Positions 1 through 8,366 of a stretch of DNA of 64,000 bases are shown piece after piece. The notes under the pieces were generated by a model. That model searched no databases. It was given only the letters and a program-made list of their open reading frames with translations, and was not told the origin of the DNA. The stretch is taken from contig NZ_FOIP01000001.1 in the NCBI RefSeq assembly GCF_900105215.1, positions 682,001 through 746,000 on the forward strand, given 5' to 3'. Each line of letters begins with the position of its first letter. Within the stretch, counting starts at the first letter, position 1. The translations under genes and the position numbers were made by a program. This DNA is from Lacrimispora sphenoides (GTDB lineage Bacteria > Bacillota > Clostridia > Lachnospirales > Lachnospiraceae).

Positions 1-690
1 AACCACCGCCTTAATCCGCCGGTACTGCTCTTCATCGATAATAATGGTCCTTCCTTCCCGGGAAATATACCCTTTCTCCTCCATTTGGCTGACACACCGG
101 TTCACGGTCTTTATGCAAAGACCGGTGCTGTTTGATAAATCTTTTCTTGCAAGCTGTATGCGGCAGGTCCCCCGATGGGATGATTTCCGGTAAATCTCCA
201 TAAAGAGCAGGAACAGCCTGTCACTTCCCTGTAAAAACAAAAACAGACGTTCCTTTCTGACCTGCTCTAAAAGATAGACGCCCATGGCCTTAACCTGTTC
301 TAAAACCGCATGGATATCCGAAAGCATCCAGCGGCTGAACTGATCCTTGGATACACAGAGGAACCGGCAGTCTGTTTCTGTCACCAGAGTCGTCCGGTAA
401 AGCTCAAAGCCCATAAGAAATTCCATAGCTCCAAACACCTCCACCGGATAGAATCTGGTATAGTCGTAGGCGATTTCCTGAACCCGGTAATCCGTAGCTT
501 TAACAACACCTTCTACCAGAATATAAATGGTATCCACGGTTTCATTTTCGTGAATAAAGGTGGTGCCCTTTTTTAGGTTTACTATCTTAAAGGCTTCCAG
601 GAGCCATTTAGGCGCATTGGCCAGATAATTATTTAAGTATTCCCGCGGCTCACTGTGAAGTTCATTGATTAAAGACATAGCATCGTTCAC
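1..690 (-). CDS. Crp/Fnr-family transcriptional regulator (3' end cut by window)
   Basis: Effector-binding regulator with an N-terminal cyclic-nucleotide-binding-like beta barrel (about residues 30-120), a long dimer helix and a C-terminal winged helix. The HTH part reads LSNSTGLCIKTVNRCVSQM, followed by a wing with EEKGYISREGRT. The N-terminal cysteine cluster of oxygen-sensing FNR is not seen, and the recognition helix (KTVNR) lacks FNR's E..SR pattern. I start at GTG 690 because AAAGGAG lies 7 nt upstream; an in-frame ATG at 678 is the alternative. 230 codons are visible with no stop, close to full length for the family. It follows the ABC permease gene by 86 bp on the same strand, so it may be the last gene of the yjjI operon and its regulator. 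Confidence 0.85.
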   Translation of the reverse strand, partial: MNDAMSLINELHSEPREYLNNYLANAPKWLLEAFKIVNLKKGTTFIHENETVDTIYILVEGVVKATDYRVQEIAYDYTRFYPVEVFGAMEFLMGFELYRTTLVTETDCRFLCVSKDQFSRWMLSDIHAVLEQVKAMGVYLLEQVRKERLFLFLQGSDRLFLLFMEIYRKSSHRGTCRIQLARKDLSNSTGLCIKTVNRCVSQMEEKGYISREGRTIIIDEEQYRRIKAVV

Positions 691-731
691 GATCTTGCTC
701 CTTTTCGTTTCTTTCTCTTTGATTTCATCAT

Positions 732-745
732 ATCATATTTATGAT
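732..745. promoter_or_regulatory. Small inverted repeat before the Crp/Fnr gene
   Basis: ATCATA and TATGAT flank a 2-nt spacer, about 45 bp upstream of the GTG start and next to TATGAT -10-like sequences. It could be a local promoter or autoregulatory site, but the region is A+T rich and the repeat is short. Confidence 0.2.
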
Positions 746-776
746 CCGCCGGGAATCATTACTTGCATCTAAGCAC

Positions 777-1694
777 TTACCTCGCATCCTTTTCGTATGG
801 CTGCCCGCTGGCTTTCGGCGCAGAGGATTTTCCCACAAACAGGATCAGGATCACGATAGTAATGAGATACGGAAGCATTGCCAGAATGGACGAAGGAACC
901 GCAAATCTTCCCCCTCCCAGAGTAACGGTAAGGGCCTGGGCTGCTCCGAATAACAGACAGGCACCATAAGCCCCGTGAGGAGTCCATTTTCCAAAAATAA
1001 CAGCTGCCAGTGCAATAAATCCCTGTCCGCTGATCGCGGTAGGCGTAAACTGAGGGATAATGGCCAGGGTCATGGACGCACCGCCCAGTCCTGCTAAAAT
1101 GCCGGAAACCAGCACACAGATATACCTGATTTTATAAACGTTAAGTCCCATGGTATCCGCTGCTGCCGGATGCTCTCCTACTGCCCGGATATGAAGCCCC
1201 CACTTTGTTTTATAAAGAAAGAACCAGATAAACACAGCCAGTACAAACGCGATGACAACGGTTACATCCACATTTAAATTCTGAAAAGCCTTTGAGTTTA
1301 AGCTCCCAAACACCTTTGGAATCTTATGAGGTACCGGGAGCGACATGGTAGCACCGTCAAAAAGCAGGCGGCAGACAAACAGAGCCACACCGGGACCGAT
1401 CAAATTGATGGCAATACCGGATATCGTCTGGTCCGCCTTGCATGTAATCGACGCAAAGGCATGGAGAAGGGCAATAACGCCTCCTGCCAGACCGGCTGCA
1501 AAAAATCCTACCCAGGCACTTCCTGAATAGTAACCCACAGTAGCCCCTGTAACTGCTCCGATGGTCATCATTCCTTCGATGCCGATATTGGTAACGCCGG
1601 ACCGCTCCGACACCACTCCCCCTAATGCTGCAAATACCAAAGGAGTGGAATACATAAGTGTAATGCCTACAAATAGCATCAGACTGTTAAGCAT
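777..1694 (-). CDS. ABC transporter permease, nucleoside (BMP/Nup) type, second subunit
   Basis: Inner-membrane permease of 305 residues with about eight to ten hydrophobic segments. The N-terminal stretch with GGVVSERSGVTNIGIEGMM is the hallmark of the second permease (NupQ/YufQ-like) of importers paired with BMP-family lipoproteins, which carry purine and other nucleosides. The start overlaps the preceding permease by 8 bp, so translation is probably coupled; GGGAGG lies 8 nt upstream. Substrate is inferred from family and neighbours, since the protein alone cannot separate nucleosides from related ligands. Confidence 0.88.
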   Translation of the reverse strand: MLNSLMLFVGITLMYSTPLVFAALGGVVSERSGVTNIGIEGMMTIGAVTGATVGYYSGSAWVGFFAAGLAGGVIALLHAFASITCKADQTISGIAINLIGPGVALFVCRLLFDGATMSLPVPHKIPKVFGSLNSKAFQNLNVDVTVVIAFVLAVFIWFFLYKTKWGLHIRAVGEHPAAADTMGLNVYKIRYICVLVSGILAGLGGASMTLAIIPQFTPTAISGQGFIALAAVIFGKWTPHGAYGACLLFGAAQALTVTLGGGRFAVPSSILAMLPYLITIVILILFVGKSSAPKASGQPYEKDAR

Positions 1695-2811
1695 GTTTCT
1701 TACCTCCCTTCGAAAAACGGTCCACCAGCGGCGGAATGATACGGGTCAGCGCCACAAAAAATACGATGACACCAATAACGATGTTGATAATTTCTGATGG
1801 AGCTCCCACCTCGTACTGCAAAGACTGGCCGCCATAGATCAAACCGCCAAACAGCAGTCCTGCAAAAATACAGCCGATTGGTGAACTGGCCGCAATCAGA
1901 CAAACGGATAATCCGTTAAAGCCCGTGTTTTCAAAGGCTGCTAATGTAGCAATGCCATGAGGAGAATTCCCGGTGATATAAAGAGACGCAGCCAGCCCGC
2001 AGATAGCCCCGGAAATAAGCATGGAGTGCAGGATGTTTCTGTTTACATAAATTCCGGAAAATTCTGCTGCGCTCTTATTAAAACCTACTGCTCTCAGTTC
2101 AAATCCCTTAGCCGTTTTATATAGAAGGAACCAGATAAAAACAGCCAGAATGACTGCTATAATAATTCCAACGTTTACATCTGTTTTCAAAACGGTGCTG
2201 CGAAGAAATTCATTCTGTGCAAGTGCCGCCTTTCCCGCCTCCGTGGTCTTGTAATTTCCCAGAATCATCGTGTAGCCGGAACGGTTGATCGGGTACGTTC
2301 CAATGGTATCCGGCTTATGGAACCGGTTTAAGGAGCATACATAATTGGAGAAATAAAGTGCAATCCAGTTCAGCATAATACTGGTAAGAACCTCATGGAT
2401 GCCGAACCTCGCCTTTAAGAAACCAGCAATCCCGCCATACACTGCCCCAGCTGCCACGCCAGCAAGGACAACGAGAGGAATCTGGATCACCGGAGGAAAA
2501 TCAAACAGAATGCCGACTATGGTAGATGCCACACATCCCATTATAAACTGTCCTTCGGCTCCAATGTTAAAAAGTCCGGTCTTAAACGCAAATGCAACGC
2601 CGATTCCCGTGAGAATGATAGGCGTACTTTTAATGATTACATTGGAAATGTGTTTCGGACTGGAAAAGACTCCGTCAAACAAGACGGTTAGTGAATGAAC
2701 CGGCGGATATCCCGCCGCCGCGAGTATGATCCCCGCTACGATAAATCCGAAGAAAACAGCGATCAAAGTCATTGTTAATGGTTTTTTTAAAATCTTTATC
2801 GCTTTATCCAT
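1687..2811 (-). CDS. ABC transporter permease, nucleoside (BMP/Nup) type, first subunit
   Basis: Inner-membrane permease of 374 residues, NupP/YufP-like. The conserved motif FKTGLFNIGAEGQF sits near residue 85. It has an N-terminal anchor helix, an extended external loop (about residues 165-205) and further membrane segments. AGGAGG is 8 nt before the ATG, and the gene overlaps both neighbours by 8 bp. With the ATPase, the other permease and the lipoprotein it makes a full importer. Confidence 0.88.
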   Translation of the reverse strand: MDKAIKILKKPLTMTLIAVFFGFIVAGIILAAAGYPPVHSLTVLFDGVFSSPKHISNVIIKSTPIILTGIGVAFAFKTGLFNIGAEGQFIMGCVASTIVGILFDFPPVIQIPLVVLAGVAAGAVYGGIAGFLKARFGIHEVLTSIMLNWIALYFSNYVCSLNRFHKPDTIGTYPINRSGYTMILGNYKTTEAGKAALAQNEFLRSTVLKTDVNVGIIIAVILAVFIWFLLYKTAKGFELRAVGFNKSAAEFSGIYVNRNILHSMLISGAICGLAASLYITGNSPHGIATLAAFENTGFNGLSVCLIAASSPIGCIFAGLLFGGLIYGGQSLQYEVGAPSEIINIVIGVIVFFVALTRIIPPLVDRFSKGGKKHA

Positions 2812-4339
2812 GGTTCTTTCCTCCTGCCATTAACAAACCGATCGTATTTTCATCTACGGTTCCCTGTTGAAACGTATCTTGAATTTTTCCGTCGTAAATG
2901 ACCGCTATGGTATCGGAAACATTCATGACCTCGTCCAGCTCAAAAGAGATCAAAAGCACCGCTTTTCCTTTATCCCTTTCACGGATAAGAGTCTTATGCA
3001 CGGTTTCAATGGCTCCTACGTCAAGTCCTCTGGTCGGCTGTACCGCAATCAGTATATCCGGATTCATGGCGACTTCACGTCCGATAATAACCTTCTGCTG
3101 GTTTCCACCGGAAAGTTCCCCCACTCTTCTGGAACCGCAGTCATCCGGCCGGACATCATATGCTTCGATGAGGGTTTGGGTAAACTCTTCCATTTTCTTT
3201 TTATTTAAGATCCCTTTTCTGGAAAATGGCTCTTTGCGGCAACGCTCCAATACCGCGTTCTCATTTACAGTGAAGTCAAGGACAAGACCCCTTTTCTGCC
3301 GGTCCTCAGGGATGATGCTGACACCGCTGTCTATGACCGTCCTTGGGTTTGTGTTAATGATCGGTTTCCCGCAGACCGTTATGCTTCCCTTTTCTGCAGG
3401 TACCAGGCTGCTGATCGCTTCCACCAGTTCCTTCTGCCCGTTTCCGTCAATACCGGCGATCCCCACGATTTCTCCTTTGCGGACTGTTAAGTTTAAACCC
3501 TTTACTGCTTCAAGCTTTCTCTCGTTTTTCACAACAAGGTCTTTGATTTCCAATACCGTTTCTCCCGGCTTTGCAGGAGTCTTATCCACCACCAGCTTTA
3601 CTTCATGGCCCACCATAAGCGCAGCCAGTTCTTGTCCGGAAACATTATCTACCGGAACCGTATCAATGTATTCGCCGCGGCGGATGATGGTACAGGTATC
3701 GGAAGATGCCTTTATTTCCTTTAATTTATGAGTGATGATGATGATTGCCTTTCCGTCATCTACCAGATTGTGCATAATGGAGAGAAGATCTTCAATTTCC
3801 TGAGGGGTCAGAACAGCGGTAGGCTCATCAAGGATTAACAGTTCTGCTCCCCGGTACAACGCCTTTAATATTTCCACCCTCTGCTGCATACCAACAGAAA
3901 TATCGCATATTCTGGCATCCGGGTCTACTTCCAGCCCATATTTTTCCACGATATCTAAAATCTGTTTCCTGGCCTTCTTCATATCTACAATACCTGCGCG
4001 GGAGGTAGTTTCATTTCCTAAAATAATATTCTGTGTGACCGTGAAATCCTCCACCAGCATAAAATGCTGATGAACCATACCGATGCCGTTTGCTATGGCC
4101 ACATTAGGATTTTTTATGTCCACCTTTTTCCCATTGATAAAGATTTCTCCCTCATCGGCCTGATACAATCCGTACAGTACATTCATCAGCGTCGACTTCC
4201 CCGCACCGTTTTCACCCAGAAGAGAATGAATGCTGCCCTTCTTAACATCCAGACTCATATCCTTCAAAGCGTAAAATGCCCCGAACCGTTTTGTGATTCC
4301 ATGCATCTGGACCGCATAATCGCTGTTTCCCGTGACCAT
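2804..4339 (-). CDS. ABC transporter ATP-binding protein, two nucleotide-binding domains (NupO-like)
   Basis: Cytoplasmic energising subunit of 511 residues with two tandem ABC domains, the arrangement of sugar and nucleoside importers. Domain 1 has Walker A GENGAGKST (42-50), a signature-like SVGMQQRVE and Walker B LLILDEPTA. Domain 2 has an altered Walker A (GIDGNGQKE), signature LSGGNQQKV and AVQPTRGLD at Walker B. Degeneracy of the second site is normal for this family. AGGAG lies 11-12 nt before the ATG. A strong hairpin separates it from the lipoprotein gene, which may keep this subunit less abundant than the binding protein. Confidence 0.92.
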   Translation of the reverse strand: MVTGNSDYAVQMHGITKRFGAFYALKDMSLDVKKGSIHSLLGENGAGKSTLMNVLYGLYQADEGEIFINGKKVDIKNPNVAIANGIGMVHQHFMLVEDFTVTQNIILGNETTSRAGIVDMKKARKQILDIVEKYGLEVDPDARICDISVGMQQRVEILKALYRGAELLILDEPTAVLTPQEIEDLLSIMHNLVDDGKAIIIITHKLKEIKASSDTCTIIRRGEYIDTVPVDNVSGQELAALMVGHEVKLVVDKTPAKPGETVLEIKDLVVKNERKLEAVKGLNLTVRKGEIVGIAGIDGNGQKELVEAISSLVPAEKGSITVCGKPIINTNPRTVIDSGVSIIPEDRQKRGLVLDFTVNENAVLERCRKEPFSRKGILNKKKMEEFTQTLIEAYDVRPDDCGSRRVGELSGGNQQKVIIGREVAMNPDILIAVQPTRGLDVGAIETVHKTLIRERDKGKAVLLISFELDEVMNVSDTIAVIYDGKIQDTFQQGTVDENTIGLLMAGGKNHG

Positions 4340-4360
4340 GTCAATACTATCTCCTTTCGG

Positions 4361-4399
4361 TTTTACACCGCAGGCTCTTTCGATTCCTGCGGTGTAAAA
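4361..4399 (-). promoter_or_regulatory. Intercistronic stem-loop between lipoprotein and ATPase genes
   Basis: Perfect 14-bp inverted repeat (TTTTACACCGCAGG at 4361-4374 with its complement at 4386-4399) and an 11-nt loop. On the minus strand no U-tract follows, so it looks like a processing or stabilising hairpin rather than a full terminator. Such elements commonly raise binding-protein mRNA over the downstream ABC genes. Confidence 0.6.
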
Positions 4400-4410
4400 T
4401 TTTTTCTCTT

Positions 4411-5466
4411 CTATTTAGCGATAAACGCTTCGTATTCATCTTTTGTGGTCGGCGGTGTCAGTTCTCCGTTTTTAATTTTATCCTTCACCTTTAAGGTATC
4501 CTCATAAACACCTTCCGGCATGTTGCCATGTTCTTCAGGAATTCCCACACAGTCTTCCTGTAAGCCGAAGGTAAGGGTTTTACCACCAATATCCTGGCCG
4601 TTCATTGCTTCTTCCGATACTTCCTCTACTGCTTTACCAACTAATTTAAGAGCAGATGTCAATACGTTTTCCGGTGCCAGATATGCCTGATCACGGTCTA
4701 CACCGATTACCCACTTGTCCGCTTCCTTGGCAGCCTCGATAACACCGGTTCCTGTGCCGCCAGCCGCGTGGTAGATCACGTCACAGCCATCAGAATACAT
4801 TCTAGCAGCAATGGCCTTTCCCTTAGCTGCATCACTAAAGCTTTCTGCATACTGCACAGAAATTTCAATATCTTTTCCAAGCTCTTTTGCCGCATACTTT
4901 ACGCCGGCTTCATAACCGTACTGGAACTGGTCGATTAAGCCTGAGGAGATTCCGCCTACAAAACCTACTTTTCCGGTCTGTGTGGTCCGTCCTGCCACAT
5001 ATCCAACCAGGAAGGAGGGTTCCTGGGCACGGAACATAACTCCAGTCACATTGGAAGGTGTATCCTCATAAGCATTGTCAATAATCGCATACTGGATATC
5101 AGGATTGCTGTCGGCTGCCTCCAGCACTGCATCAGCACAGGCGTAGCCTACGCCCCATAACAGATTGGCACCGCTGTCTCCCAGCCTTTCTAAATTCGTT
5201 ACGAAATCCGATGCCTGCTTTGACTCGATGTAGTTAACCTCTGCACCGGTCTTGTTCTTTAACTCAGTAAGGCCTTCCCATGCGGACTGGTTAAAGGACT
5301 GGTCATTGATTCCGCCTGTATCCGTAATCATTGCAACGGAAAAGCTGCTCTTTCCTCCGGAAGTTTCCTCCTGGGTTTTTGTGGTCTCCGTTTTTCCGCC
5401 TCCGCAAGCCGTAAGTGACAGCACCATTGCCGCTGTTAAACCAAATACAATACCTTTTCTCATCAT
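4411..5466 (-). CDS. BMP-family nucleoside-binding lipoprotein
   Basis: Surface-anchored binding protein of 351 residues (Bmp/PnrA/TmpC family). The N terminus is a lipoprotein signal with lipobox LTAC; the lipidated Cys is residue 21. The family motif GGINDQSFNQSAWEGL follows near residue 52. Proteins of this family bind purine nucleosides and deliver them to the cognate ABC permeases encoded next. The gene starts 24 bp after the yjjW stop on the same strand and has GGAGG upstream, so it is probably co-transcribed with yjjIW. Ligand identity is inferred from the family. Confidence 0.9.
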   Translation of the reverse strand: MMRKGIVFGLTAAMVLSLTACGGGKTETTKTQEETSGGKSSFSVAMITDTGGINDQSFNQSAWEGLTELKNKTGAEVNYIESKQASDFVTNLERLGDSGANLLWGVGYACADAVLEAADSNPDIQYAIIDNAYEDTPSNVTGVMFRAQEPSFLVGYVAGRTTQTGKVGFVGGISSGLIDQFQYGYEAGVKYAAKELGKDIEISVQYAESFSDAAKGKAIAARMYSDGCDVIYHAAGGTGTGVIEAAKEADKWVIGVDRDQAYLAPENVLTSALKLVGKAVEEVSEEAMNGQDIGGKTLTFGLQEDCVGIPEEHGNMPEGVYEDTLKVKDKIKNGELTPPTTKDEYEAFIAK

Positions 5467-5490
5467 AACCTGATTCCTCCATTTTTCATT

Positions 5491-6354
5491 CTATACAATT
5501 TGTATTTCTTTAAACCCACATTGAACCGCCAGTTCCTTTAATTTCTCCATTTGGTCCTGAGTAGGGCTTTTTCTATGTTCCATTTTACCTCTCACCCCAT
5601 AATTGCGGAATGTAATAAGCTTTAATCTGAAATCCTCCAGATAAGGGGTTACTTCGGCGGCCACTCCTTTGATGACCTCCTCCATGTCCACATCTTTATC
5701 TTCTGCCAGACCGGAAGAAGATTCTCCCTCCAGACATACAAGCCTTACCTCATATAATTTACCTGCCTGGGCCAGATAGTTCAGATTCTTTTTAACAATA
5801 CCATTATCTCCGCCTGTCAGCCTGTGAAACACCTGGGAGTCCCACGCTTTCACATCCAGCATGACTTTATCCGTCACAGCCATGAGCTCCGGATGCTTTG
5901 TGAAATCCACGCAGCCATTGCTGTCCAGAAAACAAGATATCCCGGCTTTCCCTGCAAGTGTGAACAATTCTGTGAGAAATTCCGGATACAGGCCGCATTC
6001 ACCGCCGGATACTGTGATCCCCTGAATAAACGGTATATTTTTTGAAATCTGTTCCCAGACGTCCATAGCCTCCATCCACCGAACCTTTGGAGATGCGTAA
6101 TTGGGACAGACCCGTATGCAATGATCGCACTGGGTACAGACTGCCTCATCCCATATGACCTGTTTCCCTGATAGGGATAAGGCGCCTGCCGGACACTGGC
6201 TGACACAAACGCCGCAGCCATTGCACAGCCGCTGTGTCTCCGGGTTATGGCAGTAAGCGCAGGCGATATTGCAGCCCTGGACAAACACCGCAGTCCGGCA
6301 GCCCGGCCCGTCTACTACACTTAAGGGAATCATTTTGTTAATAGCGGCTCTCAC
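5491..6354 (-). CDS. yjjW: YjjW-type glycyl-radical enzyme activase (radical SAM)
   Basis: Activating enzyme of 287 residues that installs a glycyl radical on its partner using SAM. The radical-SAM triad is C28, C32, C35 (GCNIACAYCHN), with GITVSGGE in the SAM-binding region. An inserted ferredoxin-like segment carries two further 4Fe-4S motifs: C44/C47/C50/C54 and C73/C76/C79/C83. Its ATG overlaps the yjjI stop by 4 bp, so enzyme and activase are translationally coupled. The same pair sits next to the deo nucleoside-catabolism genes in E. coli. Confidence 0.92.
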   Translation of the reverse strand: MRAAINKMIPLSVVDGPGCRTAVFVQGCNIACAYCHNPETQRLCNGCGVCVSQCPAGALSLSGKQVIWDEAVCTQCDHCIRVCPNYASPKVRWMEAMDVWEQISKNIPFIQGITVSGGECGLYPEFLTELFTLAGKAGISCFLDSNGCVDFTKHPELMAVTDKVMLDVKAWDSQVFHRLTGGDNGIVKKNLNYLAQAGKLYEVRLVCLEGESSSGLAEDKDVDMEEVIKGVAAEVTPYLEDFRLKLITFRNYGVRGKMEHRKSPTQDQMEKLKELAVQCGFKEIQIV

Positions 6355-7847
6355 TGCAGCCCCCTTACCTTCCGGTTCTCAAGATGGGCATTGCGGTAAT
6401 TGTCTCCGCCCAGATGCACCGTATTCTGGAGTACGGCTTCGCCTTCATAATATTTTTCCATTTCGCTCCGTTTGACCAGATATCCCGTGATACGGACCAG
6501 ATCGCTGTCAGAAGCATAGAAGCTTATATATTTGTCCCCCAGAGAAAACGCTCCTTTTACGATATCCAGCATGGCGGCCGGATTGTTTCTTCCTGTGGGA
6601 TCAAAGGAGAAGATATCCGCGCAGCCAGTCGGGAAAAACTTGTGGAACCTGGCGCTGTGACGAAGGTGATCATACATGAGTTCCGGCTCCATCCCTACCG
6701 GGATCCGCACGCCTGAGGTAATGCCATGGTCCGAATCGATGCCGACCTGGGCGTGAAGGGCAAAGTGATTGTCAAAAACCTCTGAATATAAGGCATTTGC
6801 AGTACCAGCATAATCCGCAATCACCTTCATGATCTGCTCTGCTAAGTCATCTGCTTCTGCATTGTGACCATATGTTTTCTCCGGATCTTGCATCAGCATG
6901 TTTGTACATTCCGCCAGCCCAACGACTCCGAACATTGCAAGGAACTTTTCCCTGGAAATAAAGCCTTCCTTAGAGAGGAAAGAGGTCTCAAAGAAATTGG
7001 ATTCTTCTACAAGGAAACGGATTCTTTCATTCATATAGTCCCCCATGCGGGAAAGACAATCAGGCAATAGCTCTGTTAAAAACTGTTCCCTGTTCCTTGC
7101 TTCCGCAGCAAGCCTGGGAAGGACGATTCTCGATAATGTGTAGGAACCTCCGCCAATGGGAAGGATATTATAACAACTTGATATCCCGTAATCACCGTAA
7201 GTGTCATTGTGCATCTTGTGATTGCAGATCGCCGGGTTTGCACAATACAGAGAGGTATAAAGGGCAAGCTCTGCATAAGAATCAGGCGTAATGTCCTTAT
7301 CATATTTCAGCGTTAAATTAGGAACCGCATTTTGAAGTTCTTTTTCAAGTTTTAAAATCAGGCGGCCTGCTCTTGTCTCTTCCGGTCCCAAATTAGCATG
7401 GCAGAAGCCATCGGTTATGGTCCGGTCCAAATAAACGAGGAAGAGCCTCAGCTTTTTTTCCGCTTCCTCATCCGTAACCCCTTCAAGAAACGGCTCTATC
7501 AGTTTATCAATATTGCCAAGATAAACAGGATAGCTGGTGATAGAGGGAACGTGGCGGTACAGAATCGTCAGAAACTGCAATACTTCGTCCAGGTCCTTAG
7601 GCGCCTCAAGCTGTAAAAATTCACAGCCGTTTTTTACTGCTTTTTCATAGTCCGGCATCACATATCTGGGACGGTAAGGCGCGTGTCCTTCATCCAGATC
7701 GCAAATCGCACCGGTGTCCTTGTAATGACGGGTTGCTTCCGGTATGGAAAGCACCTCCAGACTATTTTCCGCCGCATGGGCCAGAGCCACAACTTTCTGC
7801 TCATAAGTCAGGTTCTTTGATGTTACAATGTCTAAAATTTTATTCAT
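6351..7847 (-). CDS. yjjI: YjjI-type glycyl-radical enzyme (function unknown)
   Basis: Glycyl-radical enzyme of the YjjI/DUF3029 family. The C-terminal radical loop reads DLVRITGYLVKRSE; the radical Gly is residue 455 from the chosen start. A candidate thiyl-radical Cys lies in GISSCYNILPIGGG (C225). Length of 498 residues fits the family and is much shorter than pyruvate formate-lyase. I choose ATG 7847 because AGAGG sits 8 nt upstream; an in-frame ATG at 7865 would add six residues and has no good site. The reaction is unknown. It heads an operon with its activase and a nucleoside-type importer, which suggests a nucleoside- or deoxyribose-derived substrate. Radical chemistry implies anaerobic function. 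Confidence 0.9.
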   Translation of the reverse strand: MNKILDIVTSKNLTYEQKVVALAHAAENSLEVLSIPEATRHYKDTGAICDLDEGHAPYRPRYVMPDYEKAVKNGCEFLQLEAPKDLDEVLQFLTILYRHVPSITSYPVYLGNIDKLIEPFLEGVTDEEAEKKLRLFLVYLDRTITDGFCHANLGPEETRAGRLILKLEKELQNAVPNLTLKYDKDITPDSYAELALYTSLYCANPAICNHKMHNDTYGDYGISSCYNILPIGGGSYTLSRIVLPRLAAEARNREQFLTELLPDCLSRMGDYMNERIRFLVEESNFFETSFLSKEGFISREKFLAMFGVVGLAECTNMLMQDPEKTYGHNAEADDLAEQIMKVIADYAGTANALYSEVFDNHFALHAQVGIDSDHGITSGVRIPVGMEPELMYDHLRHSARFHKFFPTGCADIFSFDPTGRNNPAAMLDIVKGAFSLGDKYISFYASDSDLVRITGYLVKRSEMEKYYEGEAVLQNTVHLGGDNYRNAHLENRKVRGLQ

Positions 7848-7922
7848 CCATCCTACCTCTTTCATTTCAAGTCTTATCCATCATAAAAGGACTTATATCT
7901 CTGATACCCCTGAAATATTCAC

Positions 7923-7966
7923 ATTATAGCAATAACTTTTCACTATCTAAAGGACTTATGTCCTTT
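7923..7966 (-). promoter_or_regulatory. yjjI operon promoter with Crp/Fnr-like operator at -41.5
   Basis: On the minus strand TATAAT (7928-7923) is preceded at 17 bp by a weak -35 TTTAGA (7951-7946). An inverted repeat AAAGGAC-N4-GTCCTTT (7966-7949) overlaps the -35. With +1 near 7916 its centre falls at -41.5, the class II activator position used by Crp/Fnr proteins. A second half-site sharing ATAAGTCCTTT lies downstream at 7896-7886. The 4-bp spacer and arm layout match Crp/Fnr sites, but the GGAC/GTCC core differs from FNR (TTGAT) and Crp. The regulator gene at the operon end is the obvious candidate. Confidence 0.6.
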
Positions 7967-8154
7967 TTCGAATAAATATAATACGATTTGTACATTAGTA
8001 ACATTTTTACATGTATAATTTTAGTAAAAAACACAACAAACATTGAGTGAATTTGTGCATTCTGCAGTAAAATATTTGTATGATTAAAAGCTTTAATTGT
8101 CATATAGTTCCACCTCGAACGCAAAAAGGGAGCAATTATCACTCTTTTTAAACA

Positions 8155-8303
8155 CAAAAAGTAGCGCCCTCGTCCTGGTAAGATAAGGCGCTACTTAAAA
8201 CAGTAAATTATTTTGCCAGCGACTGGAATTCCCCCAGCTTCCGGCTCTCTCGTAAAGATGAAGTTTCCAAAAGTTCGATTCATTAAAATAGTACCATTTT
8301 AAT
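8155..8303 (-). ncRNA. Possible structured leader or small RNA between tuf and yjjI (T-box-like traits)
   Basis: Reading the minus strand after the tuf terminator, a palindrome ATTAAAAT-N6-ATTTTAAT (8303-8282) overlaps promoter-like TTGCGG/TTTAAT. There follows AGAGAGCCGG with a stem GCCGG-aa-GCTGG closing on CCAG and GCTGGC. It ends in a 10-bp hairpin (AAGTAGCGCC/GGCGCTACTT, 8196-8159) and a U-run, which is a good terminator. AGAGAG plus this stem recalls the distal part of a T-box stem I. I cannot find a convincing antiterminator (TGGNACCGCG) or an amino-acid gene downstream, so it may be a remnant or a different RNA. Confidence 0.35.
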
Positions 8304-8311
8304 ACCGCAAG

Positions 8312-8357
8312 ACAAAAAGAAAAAGCCGAACCCCTTATAAATAAAGGGCTCGGCTTT
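8312..8357 (-). terminator. tuf terminator
   Basis: Just after the tuf stop, GC-rich arms (AAGCCGAGCCCTT and its near complement) form a stem with a short A+T loop, followed on the minus strand by a U-rich tail. This is a standard intrinsic terminator closing the fusA-tuf end of the cluster. Confidence 0.85.
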
Positions 8358-8366
8358 AATTTTTAA

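Noticed and set aside
2898..3731. Long plus-strand open frame opposite the ABC ATPase gene
   Set aside because: Antisense shadow; no SD, no domain, and the ATPase on the other strand is certain.
7924..8157. 77-codon minus-strand frame before yjjI
   Set aside because: It runs through the yjjI promoter and operator, has no SD and no recognisable content.
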